A stretch of 19,291 nucleotides of DNA from CAZLGM01 sp964558875 (GTDB lineage: Bacteria; Desulfobacterota; Desulfobulbia; Desulfobulbales; Desulfocapsaceae): positions 1-19,291 of the forward strand of contig CAZLGM010000034.1 of NCBI GenBank assembly GCA_964558875.1, given 5' to 3'. A model generated the notes under the pieces. The model had not been told where the DNA came from, made no database searches, and was given only the letters and a program-made list of their open reading frames with translations. The position numbers and the translations under genes are program-made. Positions 8,498 to 16,650 of this stretch are shown piece by piece; positions within the stretch are counted from its first letter, which is position 1; every line of letters starts with the position of its first letter.

Positions 8498-8974
8498 GTG
8501 CTTATTCCAATGCTTATTAGCACAGTATTTGTTTTTGCTGTAGTTATTCTTTGTGTAAAAAGACCAAATGCAGGGCGCATATTTCTTGGTATTTTTTTTC
8601 TTGTAATGGCGATAGCAGTCAACGGAATCGTCACCTTTACTCATTCACAAGCTTATGTGGAATATGCTGATGGTGCTATGATTCCTCTATATCGTGACAT
8701 AGCCCTGGCTGTTGTCAAACTCAATCCGGTGGTTTTTGGAATATTCTTGATGATATTTGAAATCGCAATGGGCCTGTTGTTGCTATATAAGAAGAGAAGT
8801 GTGAAAATAGGTCTAATTGGGACGATGCTCTTTCTTATCGCAATAGCACCGCTGAGTTTTCTACAGATGCCATGGTTGGGATTGATAATTGGAGAGGCAT
8901 ATATACTTCCAAAGGAATTTGAAACTTCTTTTATGGAAATGCTTCATCCCAAACTGGGCAACAATCAATTGTGA
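8498..8974 (+). CDS. four-helix integral membrane protein, unknown function
   Basis: A 158-residue hydrophobic protein starting at GTG, supported by AAAGGAG at 8484-8490, 7 nt upstream. Hydrophobic segments lie at about residues 2-20, 27-47, 76-97 and 103-121, with a further non-polar stretch near 124-136. The loop at 48-70 is polar and contains acidic residues (VEYADGAMIPLYRD), and KKRS at 98-101 is a basic, probably cytoplasmic turn. I do not recognise a family; a small DoxX-like or other four-helix membrane protein is possible but no diagnostic motif is seen. The gene is separated by 183 nt from the hydrolase and by 81 nt from the MBL gene. Confidence 0.8.
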   Translation: MLIPMLISTVFVFAVVILCVKRPNAGRIFLGIFFLVMAIAVNGIVTFTHSQAYVEYADGAMIPLYRDIALAVVKLNPVVFGIFLMIFEIAMGLLLLYKKRSVKIGLIGTMLFLIAIAPLSFLQMPWLGLIIGEAYILPKEFETSFMEMLHPKLGNNQL

Positions 8975-9055
8975 GAGAGGTTCGTGCACATAACAGGAAT
9001 GTGTAAGAGACTTCGGAATTGGGCCTCTGACTCGACGATATTAGATTGACAAGAC

Positions 9056-10129
9056 ATGAAAAAATCTGCACAGATTGTTATTGGAGCAGCAATGATATTC
9101 ATAGTGGCACTGTCATGCTCGGATAATTCATCACAGAACAATGGACAAACAACTTTGGAAAATAGGCCTGAACACCACACGACGTCAGCGTTTCGCAACC
9201 ATCCTTTTATAGAAACCGCTACCCCCAAAGGAGTGTTGTTCTTTCTTCGTAGATTTTGGGGCTCGATTTTTATTCCAGATGTCCCGGATGGACATAAATT
9301 GTCTGCTTCGGAATCGATACGGCTATTCAATTCCATTAAGGGGGACCGTGTGACCTGGCTGGGTCATGCCGGATTTCTTGTCTCTCTTTCAGGAAGAAAT
9401 ATTTTAACAGATCCGTTCTTTTCCGAGTTTGCCAGTCCGGTTTCGTGGGCCGGCCCGAGACGGATTGTAGACACGGGGGTTCCTGTTGATCAATTACACC
9501 CCATAGATGTAGTGATTATTTCACATGATCATTACGACCACTTGGATGATGAAACTGTCAGTAATTTTAAAAACAAAGAGCATATTCATGTTGTTGTCCC
9601 ACTGGGTCTGAGAACTTTTTTCACCGAGCGTGGATATAGGAATGTGACAGAATTGGACTGGGGAGAATCCATATCTATTGATGGTATAAGGTTCAGTTCT
9701 TTGCCGGCTGTTCATGATTCCGGGCGTGCAATTAACAATAAAAACCAAACATTGTGGGCCTCCTGGGTCATTGAAAGTCAGGAAAAAAGGATCATTTTCA
9801 TCGGTGATACCGGATATTCCAAAACAGTTTTTAAAAGGATTGGGAATACCTATAATTCCTTTGATTTTGCCATCTTGCCTATCGGTGCTTATGAGCCTAG
9901 AGAATTGATGTGGATGTCTCATGTCACTCCTGAAGAAGCCGTTACAATTGGAAGAGACGTTCGGGCAAAAAAATTAATTGCATCTCATTGGGGAACAGTC
10001 AGCAGTTTGTCGGATGAACCATTCTGGGAACCACCTGAACGGTTCAGTAAAGCGGGTCAAAAAAAAGGATTTTCCGAGAAAAGCCTATGGGTGATGAAGG
10101 TGGGAGAGACACGCCTTCTCACAAGATAA
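9056..10129 (+). CDS. MBL-fold metallo-hydrolase lipoprotein (NAPE-PLD/UlaG-like)
   Basis: A 357-residue metallo-beta-lactamase-fold hydrolase with a lipoprotein signal: residues 1-20 end in VALSC, so Cys21 should be lipidated and the enzyme exposed in the periplasm. VTWLGHAGFLV (99-109) opens the fold. Metal ligands are His157, His159, Asp161 and His162 (HDHYDHLD), His220 (PAVHDSG), Asp251 (GDTGYS) and His311 (SHWG). HVTPEEAV near 289 matches the substrate-side histidine segment of N-acyl-phosphatidylethanolamine phospholipase D-like proteins. The family hydrolyses phosphodiesters or lactones; a phospholipid substrate is an inference from the NAPE-PLD-type pattern. The ribosome site is weak. 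The radical SAM gene starts 3 nt after the stop, implying an operon. Confidence 0.92.
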   Translation: MKKSAQIVIGAAMIFIVALSCSDNSSQNNGQTTLENRPEHHTTSAFRNHPFIETATPKGVLFFLRRFWGSIFIPDVPDGHKLSASESIRLFNSIKGDRVTWLGHAGFLVSLSGRNILTDPFFSEFASPVSWAGPRRIVDTGVPVDQLHPIDVVIISHDHYDHLDDETVSNFKNKEHIHVVVPLGLRTFFTERGYRNVTELDWGESISIDGIRFSSLPAVHDSGRAINNKNQTLWASWVIESQEKRIIFIGDTGYSKTVFKRIGNTYNSFDFAILPIGAYEPRELMWMSHVTPEEAVTIGRDVRAKKLIASHWGTVSSLSDEPFWEPPERFSKAGQKKGFSEKSLWVMKVGETRLLTR

Positions 10130-10132
10130 TCA

Positions 10133-11464
10133 ATGAAATTACTTCTCGTCTACGGCAATACATATGAGTTGTTATCACCACCGCCTGTGGGGATTTCACT
10201 TATCACAAAACCACTATTGAATGCAGGCCATACAGTACATGTTCTTGACTTAATGAAGGTTAAGGACACTGATTCTTTGCTTGTGTCTGCACTGAAAGAA
10301 CATAAACCCGATTTTGTCGGCTTCTCCTTCCGTAACATTGATACCCAGAAATATGCGGATACAAAGGGTTTTGTTCCAGATTATGTCAGGTGGGTTAAAA
10401 TTGCCAATAAGTATGCGCCTACTATAATCGGCGGTTCTGCCGTGATGTCCATGCCTGAAGAGATCTTCGAGCGGGTATCTCCCACCTACGCAATGGTTGG
10501 CCAGGGTGATAAGGCATTTCCTATGTTTCTGGAAGAATTGAAAATCCGGACATCAGGTTTTAAAACTCCAGGGCTCATGTGGCGGGAAAATGGAAGCATC
10601 CGATGCAATGAAGGACTGCTGAACGGATATCCCGAAGGAGGAACTATTGACTGGAGTGTGATCGATCTCAAACGCTATAAGAAATCATATTTTAACTGCT
10701 GTGTCATAACAAAAACCGGATGTCCTCACAGATGTCTTTTCTGTGACGCAGGAGCTTCGTTTGGAACGTCCTGGGTCCCCAGAGAACCTGAGGCAATCCT
10801 GGAAGACCTGAGACGGGATGCAAGAGACTACAAGTTTAACCGGCTTGACTATTTTTTTATTGATGCGCTTTTTAACGAACCTCTAACATGGGCAAAACAA
10901 TTACTTGAAACAATAATCAGGTCCGAGTTGAAGATCTGTTTTTCAGTGGTTATTGAACCGACCAACATAGATCGGGAATTTGCCCGCTTATTAAGACAGG
11001 CAGGATGTCTGATGGTCACCACTCTGCTGAATTCGATGGATGATGAATTGCTTATGAGAATGCGCAGGCCTTTTACTGTGGGTTCAATAAACAGGACATT
11101 TGAATTATTTGAACAGGAGCGAATTAACTATATGCCGCAGTTTTTGCTGGGCGGCCCGGGTGAAACAAGGGAAACTATAAAGAAGAACTTGTCTTTTTTA
11201 AAGCGTCGAAAACCAATATTTACAGATGCCGGTTACGGACTTCGCATATTGCCAAAAGCAGGGCTGAAAGATGTGGCACTTGAAGAAGGCGTCATCAATG
11301 ATGAAACAGACCTGTTAAAACCTTTATTTTACCTGTCAGAGGAGTTGAAAAACGACAGGCAATGGCTTGATAAACAGGTTAAGCTTCTCAACCGGTTTCG
11401 TATAAGATCGCTTACACAGTGGGCAGACTGGATACTGCGAAGTACTGCCGTACGGTTCCAATAG
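10133..11464 (+). CDS. B12-binding-type radical SAM enzyme
   Basis: A 443-residue cytoplasmic radical SAM protein. Residues 1-140 resemble the Rossmann-like cobalamin-binding domain found ahead of many radical SAM enzymes (VYGNTYELLSPPPVGIS; FVGFSFRNID; IIGGSAV). The lower B12 ligand motif DxHxxG is not visible. Cys197, Cys201 and Cys204 in GCPHRCLFC form the CxxxCxxC site for the [4Fe-4S] cluster that cleaves SAM. GGPGETRETI near 340 fits the later barrel strands of this group. The C-terminal tail of about 70 residues is helical. Related enzymes methylate or rearrange lipids, phosphonates or pigments; the reaction here is unknown. It lies 3 nt after the MBL lipoprotein gene with no clear ribosome site of its own, so coupled translation is likely. 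Confidence 0.9.
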   Translation: MKLLLVYGNTYELLSPPPVGISLITKPLLNAGHTVHVLDLMKVKDTDSLLVSALKEHKPDFVGFSFRNIDTQKYADTKGFVPDYVRWVKIANKYAPTIIGGSAVMSMPEEIFERVSPTYAMVGQGDKAFPMFLEELKIRTSGFKTPGLMWRENGSIRCNEGLLNGYPEGGTIDWSVIDLKRYKKSYFNCCVITKTGCPHRCLFCDAGASFGTSWVPREPEAILEDLRRDARDYKFNRLDYFFIDALFNEPLTWAKQLLETIIRSELKICFSVVIEPTNIDREFARLLRQAGCLMVTTLLNSMDDELLMRMRRPFTVGSINRTFELFEQERINYMPQFLLGGPGETRETIKKNLSFLKRRKPIFTDAGYGLRILPKAGLKDVALEEGVINDETDLLKPLFYLSEELKNDRQWLDKQVKLLNRFRIRSLTQWADWILRSTAVRFQ

Positions 11465-11511
11465 TCAGGGTTAACATTACGGAATTGATATTTCCAAAGG
11501 AGATAGTTTTT

Positions 11512-11574
11512 ATGGACGTTTTTATGTTTTCAAATGACGAGCACATCTTTTTGATGTATTTTGTCACCGCTTGA
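11512..11574 (+). CDS. possible 20-codon leader peptide upstream of galU
   Basis: ATG 11512 opens a 20-codon frame (MDVFMFSNDEHIFLMYFVTA) that stops at TGA 11572. It has AAAGGAG at 11496-11502, a better ribosome site than that of galU 35 nt downstream. The peptide is hydrophobic with four Phe and three Met. It may be a leader peptide, a small membrane peptide or a chance frame. Nothing similar is recognised. Confidence 0.35.
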   Translation: MDVFMFSNDEHIFLMYFVTA

Positions 11575-11608
11575 TTTAAAAAGACACTTTTATACAAAGG
11601 AACAATCA

Positions 11609-12481
11609 ATGAGAATACGAAAAGCGGTCATTCCCGTTGCCGGTCTTGGAACACGTTTTCTGCCGGCCACCAAAGCGATTCCCAAAGAAATGCTGACAAT
11701 TGTCGATCGACCTACAATTCAATACATTGTAGAAGAGGTTGTTGCTTCCGGTATCGATCAGATCATCTTTGTCACTTCCCAGGGAAAGTCCGCCATTGAA
11801 AACCATTTTGATTATGACTTTCATCTCGATTCTGTGCTCAAAGAACGCAATAAGGTTACTCTGGGAGAAGAGTTGAACATGATCTCAAACCTGATCGATA
11901 TTGTCTCGGTCAGGCAGAAAAAACCGCTTGGCCTTGGGCATGCCATCTGGACTGCCAAGCATGTTGTAGGCGATGAGCCTTTTATGGTTTTATTAGGTGA
12001 TGACCTGGTCCATAGTGATGTGCCATGTGCCAAACAGATGCTGAATTTCTATGAAAAAGTGGAATCACCCATTGTCGCTGTCCAGCGTGTTCCCCTGGAA
12101 CAGACCCATCAGTATGGTATCGTTGAGGGTGAAGAGTATAAGCAGGACAGGACCCATATAATCACAAGAATGGTTGAAAAACCTGCTCCCGGTACATCGG
12201 ACTCAAATATGGCGATTATCGGCAGGTATATTCTAACCCCTGAAGTATTCGAACTGCTGGGTAAGACAACTCCGGGCCATGGAGGCGAAATTCAGTTGAC
12301 GGATGCCTTGCTTGCCCTATCAAAAAAACGATCCATGTTTGCCTATGAGTTCGAGGGCACCCGATATGACGCCGGAGACAAACTCGGCTATCTGAAGGCA
12401 ATCATTGCCTATGGCCTGCAGCACAGAGAGCTTGGAAAATCGTTAAAACAACATCTAAAGAGTTTGGCTTCTTCTTTTTAG
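11609..12481 (+). CDS. galU: UTP-glucose-1-phosphate uridylyltransferase
   Basis: GalU converts UTP and glucose-1-phosphate to UDP-glucose, the donor for surface polysaccharides and galactose metabolism, in the cytoplasm. The 290-residue protein has the nucleotide-binding start AVIPVAGLGTRFLPATKAIPKEML (residues 6-29; GLGTR is the signature), then QYIVEE, KKPLGLGHAI, LLGDDLV (metal/nucleotide aspartates) and VEKPAP, all in family order, and the length is normal. The start ATG 11609 has AAAGGAA at 11596-11602; an in-frame TTG at 11561 would add 16 residues that do not belong to the family. The gene follows the radical SAM gene after 144 nt and is followed by priA after 120 nt. Confidence 0.97.
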   Translation: MRIRKAVIPVAGLGTRFLPATKAIPKEMLTIVDRPTIQYIVEEVVASGIDQIIFVTSQGKSAIENHFDYDFHLDSVLKERNKVTLGEELNMISNLIDIVSVRQKKPLGLGHAIWTAKHVVGDEPFMVLLGDDLVHSDVPCAKQMLNFYEKVESPIVAVQRVPLEQTHQYGIVEGEEYKQDRTHIITRMVEKPAPGTSDSNMAIIGRYILTPEVFELLGKTTPGHGGEIQLTDALLALSKKRSMFAYEFEGTRYDAGDKLGYLKAIIAYGLQHRELGKSLKQHLKSLASSF

Positions 12482-12513
12482 CGTCATTTAGTCGTACTTG
12501 AATCGTTTGCCCG

Positions 12514-12525
12514 TGAACCGGTTCA
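12514..12525. repeat. 12-bp perfect palindrome between galU and priA
   Basis: TGAACCGGTTCA is self-complementary and lies 33 nt after the galU stop and 77 nt before the priA start. It could be a repressor operator controlling priA or a short mRNA hairpin. No T-tract follows. Confidence 0.45.
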
Positions 12526-12601
12526 ATTGTCCATGCATCCCGCTTTGTAGTTCTGTAAAAAATAGGACCAGGTTTTGACCACTTAAGACAAGAGGTGAAA
12601 G

Positions 12602-15208
12602 GTGAGTGTAGAGCATAAGCGTAATCACCGCCAAACAACACCGGACATGTTTTTTCTGGAAGTGGCCATACCGGCTCCAATCTGGAAAACACTGACCTAT
12701 TCCATCAAAAAAGAAGAACCCCTGATTGATCTTTTCCAAGAAACGGAACAACTGATTGGACGCAGGGTTCTCGTTCCATTGTCCAAACGAAAACTCACCG
12801 GCTATGTTCTGTCTGTTTCCCAGGAGTCACCTACCGGTTTTACGGTCAAATCGATTGTTGAACTGATTGATTCGGTACCAATTTTTCACAGTAATCAGGT
12901 CCCTTTTTTTCGTTGGATTGCCAATTATTACCATTACCCTATAGGACAGGTTGTGGAGACTGCCTTGCCTGGCGGTCATATGAGAAAAACCGGCAAGAGG
13001 CTGGTCGTTAATCCCGAAACAGGAGCTCTTCCCCACGAAGGCAATGCGCTCAATAGCGACCAGAAGGCTCTGTTTGAGCGGATCCAAAATAAAGGGTACT
13101 TAAGTATAGCAGCCACCAGAAAGTTGTTGTCGGATAAAACCAGCTCACGGCAGATAAAAGAACTGATCAGACACAAGTGTGTTCAACTAGAGGAGTATCT
13201 CCAGCAAGAAAGCAGCCAAGAGAAAAATGAGCTCTGTTATCGGATTCTTTATCCCTGCGGTATAGATCTGGATGGCATCGGTGATCTGTCCCAATTCGAC
13301 AATCACAAAGAGAGGATTATCAATCATTATGTGCAACAGCTGTCAATCCCGGAAACAAAAAGCTTATACCTGCTTGAATTGTTGGCAAAAGATTTTAAGG
13401 ATGGTTTTGTTTCCGGACGGGAGCTTCGAAAACGATATAAAGGCTCTACAACCAGATTGTTGGATTCAATGAAGAAAATGGGACTGGTAGAATCCGGAAA
13501 AAGACGAATCTACAGAAACCCGTTAGGAGAGCAGTATGAATTCATTAAACATCCAGAGATCCTGACCAAAGAGCAGAACAATGTTTTGGAAATATTACTG
13601 CCGGCAATTGAACAGAGATCATATAAACCCTTTCTGCTTCATGGAGTGACCGGCTGCGGTAAAACTGAAGTTTATCTGCAATGTACTGAAGAAATATTGG
13701 ATAAAGGCAGGGATGTACTGGTGCTGGTCCCTGAGATAGCCTTGGCCACACAGCTTGAAGCCGGTTTTGTTTCACGTTTTGGTGACAAGGTTGTTTTGCT
13801 GCACTCAGGGCTGACAGCCGGGGAAAAATACGACCAATGGAGTTTAGCCGCTACCTCGAAGGCAAGAATCGTTATAGGAGCCAGGTCCGCCATCTTTGCC
13901 CCACTCAAGGATCCTGGCTTGATCATTGTTGATGAAGAACATGACACAGCCTATAAACAGGATGACGGCTTCCGGTATAACGCCAGAGACCTGGCGCTGC
14001 TTCGGGGCAGATTTCATGACAGTGTAGTGATTCTCGGCTCAGCCACACCTTCGATAACCTCTTTTTATCATACCACTACCGGCAAATATCAACTGTTGAC
14101 CATGGAAAAACGGGTTACCAAACGACCGCTTCCAAAAGTGCACATAGTTGATATGAGAGAAGTCAAGGAATCAGGTGGTAAAAAACTGTTTTCAAATCAA
14201 CTCAGTGGGCATCTGCTAACCAATTTCAAACGTTCAAAGCAATCATTGCTGCTTCTAAATCGACGTGGTTTCTCCACAACCATGATATGCCAGGAGTGTG
14301 GTAATATTTGTGGGTGTCGCCACTGCCACGTTTCATTGACCTATCATAAAAAGAAAAACAAGCTGCTTTGCCACTATTGCGATTTCCAACAAAGAGTCGA
14401 TACAGTCTGTGAGACTTGTAAATCACCAACCCTTGTACCTTTTGGATTTGGTACGGAAAGGGTTGAGGAGGAACTTCAATATCTGCTTCCTGCAGCAAAA
14501 ATTGCAAGACTTGATGCCGACACTGGAAAAGATCGGAGAAAATTCCTAACAATCTTGCGCAAGATGAGGAACCGTGAAATTGATATCCTTATCGGCACCC
14601 AGATGATCGCTAAAGGTCATCATTTCCCCCATGTAACCCTGGTTGGTGTTGTATGGGCTGATAGCGGACTTGCAATCCCTGATTTCAAAGCCTCTGAGAG
14701 GACCTTTCAGTTGCTGTCGCAGGTCACCGGCAGGGCCGGTAGAGGTGACGAGACGGGTGAAGTAATCATTCAGACCATGCACCCGGATCATTATGCCATC
14801 GACTATTCAGGTAGTCACGATTATCTCCGGCTCTATAATCATGAAATAACAATTCGAAAAACCGTTGGTTACCCTCCATTTACCAAGCTTATCAATCTAA
14901 AAGTCGTAAGCGAAAGCGAGTTTGATGTCCGGCAGTCAGCTCATAAGATAGGGGCCTTTTGCAGAAAGGCTATTCATGTTTTGGAGAAGTCCATTCAAGC
15001 TACTCAAAACAAGGTTGTCGAGGTGAGCGGACCTGCTCCTGCACCTATTGACAGGATACAGGGCAAGTATCGTTGGCAGCTTCTTCTGAAAAGTAGCGAT
15101 ATTGAACAGCTACATTCGCTCTGCAGACAGGTGGTTACCGATCAAAATAAACTGCTTGTTGGTAAGGCTAAATTGGTTGTTGATGTAGATCCGGAAAATA
15201 TGATGTAG
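12602..15208 (+). CDS. priA: primosomal protein N' (replication restart helicase PriA)
   Basis: PriA is the 3'-5' superfamily 2 helicase that recognises stalled forks and loads the primosome. At 868 residues it is longer than E. coli PriA (732); the extra length lies mainly at about residues 150-310, between the N-terminal DNA-binding domain and the helicase. Walker A is GVTGCGKTEVY (Lys354), Walker B is VDEEHD (444-447 DEEH), and GSATPS follows. The zinc region has all eight ligands: C563, C566, C572, C575, C590, C593, C603, C606. GTQMIAKGHHFP and QVTGRAGRGDETG are motifs V and VI. GTG 12602 was chosen because AGAGG at 12591-12595 is well placed; the internal ATG 12647 (MFFLEVAIPAP) has no such site, although family homology starts there. 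Confidence 0.97.
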   Translation: MSVEHKRNHRQTTPDMFFLEVAIPAPIWKTLTYSIKKEEPLIDLFQETEQLIGRRVLVPLSKRKLTGYVLSVSQESPTGFTVKSIVELIDSVPIFHSNQVPFFRWIANYYHYPIGQVVETALPGGHMRKTGKRLVVNPETGALPHEGNALNSDQKALFERIQNKGYLSIAATRKLLSDKTSSRQIKELIRHKCVQLEEYLQQESSQEKNELCYRILYPCGIDLDGIGDLSQFDNHKERIINHYVQQLSIPETKSLYLLELLAKDFKDGFVSGRELRKRYKGSTTRLLDSMKKMGLVESGKRRIYRNPLGEQYEFIKHPEILTKEQNNVLEILLPAIEQRSYKPFLLHGVTGCGKTEVYLQCTEEILDKGRDVLVLVPEIALATQLEAGFVSRFGDKVVLLHSGLTAGEKYDQWSLAATSKARIVIGARSAIFAPLKDPGLIIVDEEHDTAYKQDDGFRYNARDLALLRGRFHDSVVILGSATPSITSFYHTTTGKYQLLTMEKRVTKRPLPKVHIVDMREVKESGGKKLFSNQLSGHLLTNFKRSKQSLLLLNRRGFSTTMICQECGNICGCRHCHVSLTYHKKKNKLLCHYCDFQQRVDTVCETCKSPTLVPFGFGTERVEEELQYLLPAAKIARLDADTGKDRRKFLTILRKMRNREIDILIGTQMIAKGHHFPHVTLVGVVWADSGLAIPDFKASERTFQLLSQVTGRAGRGDETGEVIIQTMHPDHYAIDYSGSHDYLRLYNHEITIRKTVGYPPFTKLINLKVVSESEFDVRQSAHKIGAFCRKAIHVLEKSIQATQNKVVEVSGPAPAPIDRIQGKYRWQLLLKSSDIEQLHSLCRQVVTDQNKLLVGKAKLVVDVDPENMM

Positions 15209-15499
15209 GTGGAAAGTCTGGGATCCAGGTAAATATAATGAAAATAAGTTGTGGATATTGAAGGTTAGGATTTTGGAGGCCACCGTTTACAATCTATATT
15301 TAAACTCAAAGTTGACCTTCTTCCTATTCATCGCTGAAGAATCAAGTAAATATGCCGGTTAATTATATTCCAGAAATCCCAGGTTTCTGCCTGTCGATAT
15401 TACAGTCGGATGCTATCGAACCTCAACAGAGATGATTACCATGTTGGATCATGATATCTACAGCTAATTACTCTATGCCCAGTGCACATCTAGACAAAG

Positions 15500-15519
15500 C
15501 TGTTTATTTTGATAAACAG
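15500..15519. repeat. 8-bp perfect hairpin with 4-nt loop
   Basis: CTGTTTAT (15500-15507) and ATAAACAG (15512-15519) are exact complements around TTTG. It lies in the convergent intergenic region about 290 nt after priA. Neither strand shows a T-run after the stem, so a terminator role is uncertain; a binding site is equally possible. Confidence 0.5.
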
Positions 15520-15557
15520 GAATAATGCAGTGCCTGTTACCAGTCGGGAATGTGACC

Positions 15558-15599
15558 GGTAGCGTTTTGAGAATCATACCTGCGTCGAACGACGCTACC
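15558..15599. repeat. two mutually exclusive inverted repeats
   Basis: GGTAGCGT (15558-15565) complements ACGCTACC (15592-15599) exactly. Within the interval GCGTCG (15582-15587) complements CGACGC (15590-15595) around AA. The two structures share bases 15592-15595, so they compete. The site sits about 50 nt from the 3' end of the leftward carbonic anhydrase gene. Confidence 0.45.
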
Positions 15600-15648
15600 T
15601 AACCAACGATGGTCAGGGTGTCAAGTGAGATCAACTATCTAACAAGAG

Positions 15649-16242
15649 TCAAGATAGTAGCTCCACTTTGCCGGTTTCGATGTCGTAAACCGAGGCCACC
15701 ACCTTCAACTTACCGGAATCCACCAGGTCGGCCAGGATCGGTTTCGATGTTTCCAGCTCGTGCGCCACACTTTTTGCCAGAGCGTGTACCGTGTTAGTCA
15801 CATGGTCACCATCATGAGAGCGTACCTTGTCTGCCACGGGTTTAATAAAAGATGTAATCCTGCCAATATGGCCTTCCGGATCCGCTCCACTACATGTTGC
15901 TGCCACTGCACCACAGTTGGTATGCCCCATGACCATCAGCAGCGGAACATTGAGGTGAGCAGCAGCGTATTCTATGCTGCCCAGAACAACGTCATCGACA
16001 ATATTGCCGGCAACACGGATTATAAATATATCACCTAGCCCCTGGTCAAAGACAACTCCAGGAGACACCCTTGAATCAGAACAGGCCAGGATGATGGCAA
16101 ATGGGTGCTGTCCTTTGCTCAGGCTCAGGCACCATTCTTTGTCCTGATGCAAGAAGGACATACTTCCTTCAACATATCTTTTATTACCTGCCATCAGGGT
16201 TTCCAAAGCTTTTGCAGCAGCAGGGTTCTCTTGAGGTTTCAT
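15649..16242 (-). CDS. beta-class carbonic anhydrase
   Basis: Zinc enzyme that interconverts CO2 and bicarbonate in the cytoplasm. The 197-residue protein has the beta-class signature ACSDSRV, giving Cys54 as zinc ligand and the Asp56-Arg58 dyad, and GHTNCGA, giving His107 and Cys110. VAGNIV and GSIEYAAAHL between them are typical, and the length is normal. I start at the ATG whose first base is 16242 because GGAG lies 7 nt before it. The upstream in-frame ATG at 16260 adds six residues and has no ribosome site. A sigma70-like promoter lies just upstream. A plausible role is supplying CO2 or bicarbonate to carboxylating enzymes; the nearby folD and probable CODH genes would fit, but the link is inferred. 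Confidence 0.96.
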   Translation of the reverse strand: MKPQENPAAAKALETLMAGNKRYVEGSMSFLHQDKEWCLSLSKGQHPFAIILACSDSRVSPGVVFDQGLGDIFIIRVAGNIVDDVVLGSIEYAAAHLNVPLLMVMGHTNCGAVAATCSGADPEGHIGRITSFIKPVADKVRSHDGDHVTNTVHALAKSVAHELETSKPILADLVDSGKLKVVASVYDIETGKVELLS

Positions 16243-16260
16243 CACTGTCTCCGTAAACAT

Positions 16261-16645
16261 ATGATTGAGTTAAATGTTCTGATACCTTTTTCTCTCGGAG
16301 AATGTCAAGCACAGATTTTCGAGATAATTAAAGGGAAACACAGTTGTCCTTTGAGAGGCCTGCTGAGAGGCTTATGTCGTGGGCTTCAAGGGATTCTGGA
16401 GACAGTATATTTAATCCATGAAACGTTAAATTAAGCTTTATTGATGATTAAATAATATTTCACATGATTAAGCGAACCTTGTCTTAATTGCTCATGCTAA
16501 TAAACGTATGTTTCCTGCTCATAATATCCACAATCGGTAGTATTGGAATCTCTTTAAGTCCAAGGACCGTCTCAAGATGGACGTCATCGGGAATTTCAGA
16601 AAACAAAATGAGAAAAAGCAAAAAAGAAAAAAACTGCAAGAAAAC
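16261..16645. other. intergenic region between carbonic anhydrase and kamA genes
   Basis: About 385 nt between two leftward genes. It holds the carbonic anhydrase promoter at its left end and a possible kamA terminator at its right end. A 7-bp direct repeat GAGAGGC occurs at 16353-16359 and 16365-16371. No ORF with a believable start was found; the frame open rightward across 16261-16434 is an extension of antisense sequence from the carbonic anhydrase gene. Confidence 0.5.
16279..16308 (-). promoter_or_regulatory. sigma70-like promoter of the carbonic anhydrase gene
   Basis: Reading leftward, TTGACA (16308-16303) is a perfect -35 box, followed by an 18-nt spacer and TATCAG (16284-16279), a 4/6 match to the -10 box. 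Transcription would begin near 16272, giving a leader of about 30 nt before the chosen ATG at 16242, which holds the GGAG ribosome site. Confidence 0.5.
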
Positions 16646-16650
16646 TTAGC
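16627..16650 (-). terminator. possible weak rho-independent terminator of kamA
   Basis: On the minus strand, starting within the end of the gene, GCTAAG and CTTGC can pair (one bulged T) around a TTTT loop at 16650-16636, then after AG comes a run of seven T at 16633-16627 and further T-rich sequence. The stem is short, so termination may be inefficient. Confidence 0.35.

Larger units (their letters stand above)
15209..15648. other. non-coding region between convergent priA and carbonic anhydrase genes
   Basis: About 440 nt between two convergent genes. No ORF with a convincing ribosome site or family signature was found on either strand. The left part is AT-rich and featureless. The right part (15500-15600) holds three short inverted repeats, listed separately, that may end transcription from one or both sides although none has a proper T-tract. 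Confidence 0.6.

Noticed and set aside
11561..11608. In-frame TTG start extending galU by 16 residues
   Set aside because: The added residues do not match GalU and the ATG at 11609 has its own AAAGGAA site.
16243..16260. Upstream ATG for the carbonic anhydrase
   Set aside because: No ribosome site precedes it, whereas the GGAG inside this stretch serves the ATG at 16242.
16353..16371. Direct repeat GAGAGGC as start of an array
   Set aside because: Only two copies 5 nt apart; not a CRISPR or tandem array.
15760..16434. Rightward open frames over and beyond the carbonic anhydrase gene
   Set aside because: They are antisense to a gene with complete catalytic motifs and show no family signature or ribosome site.
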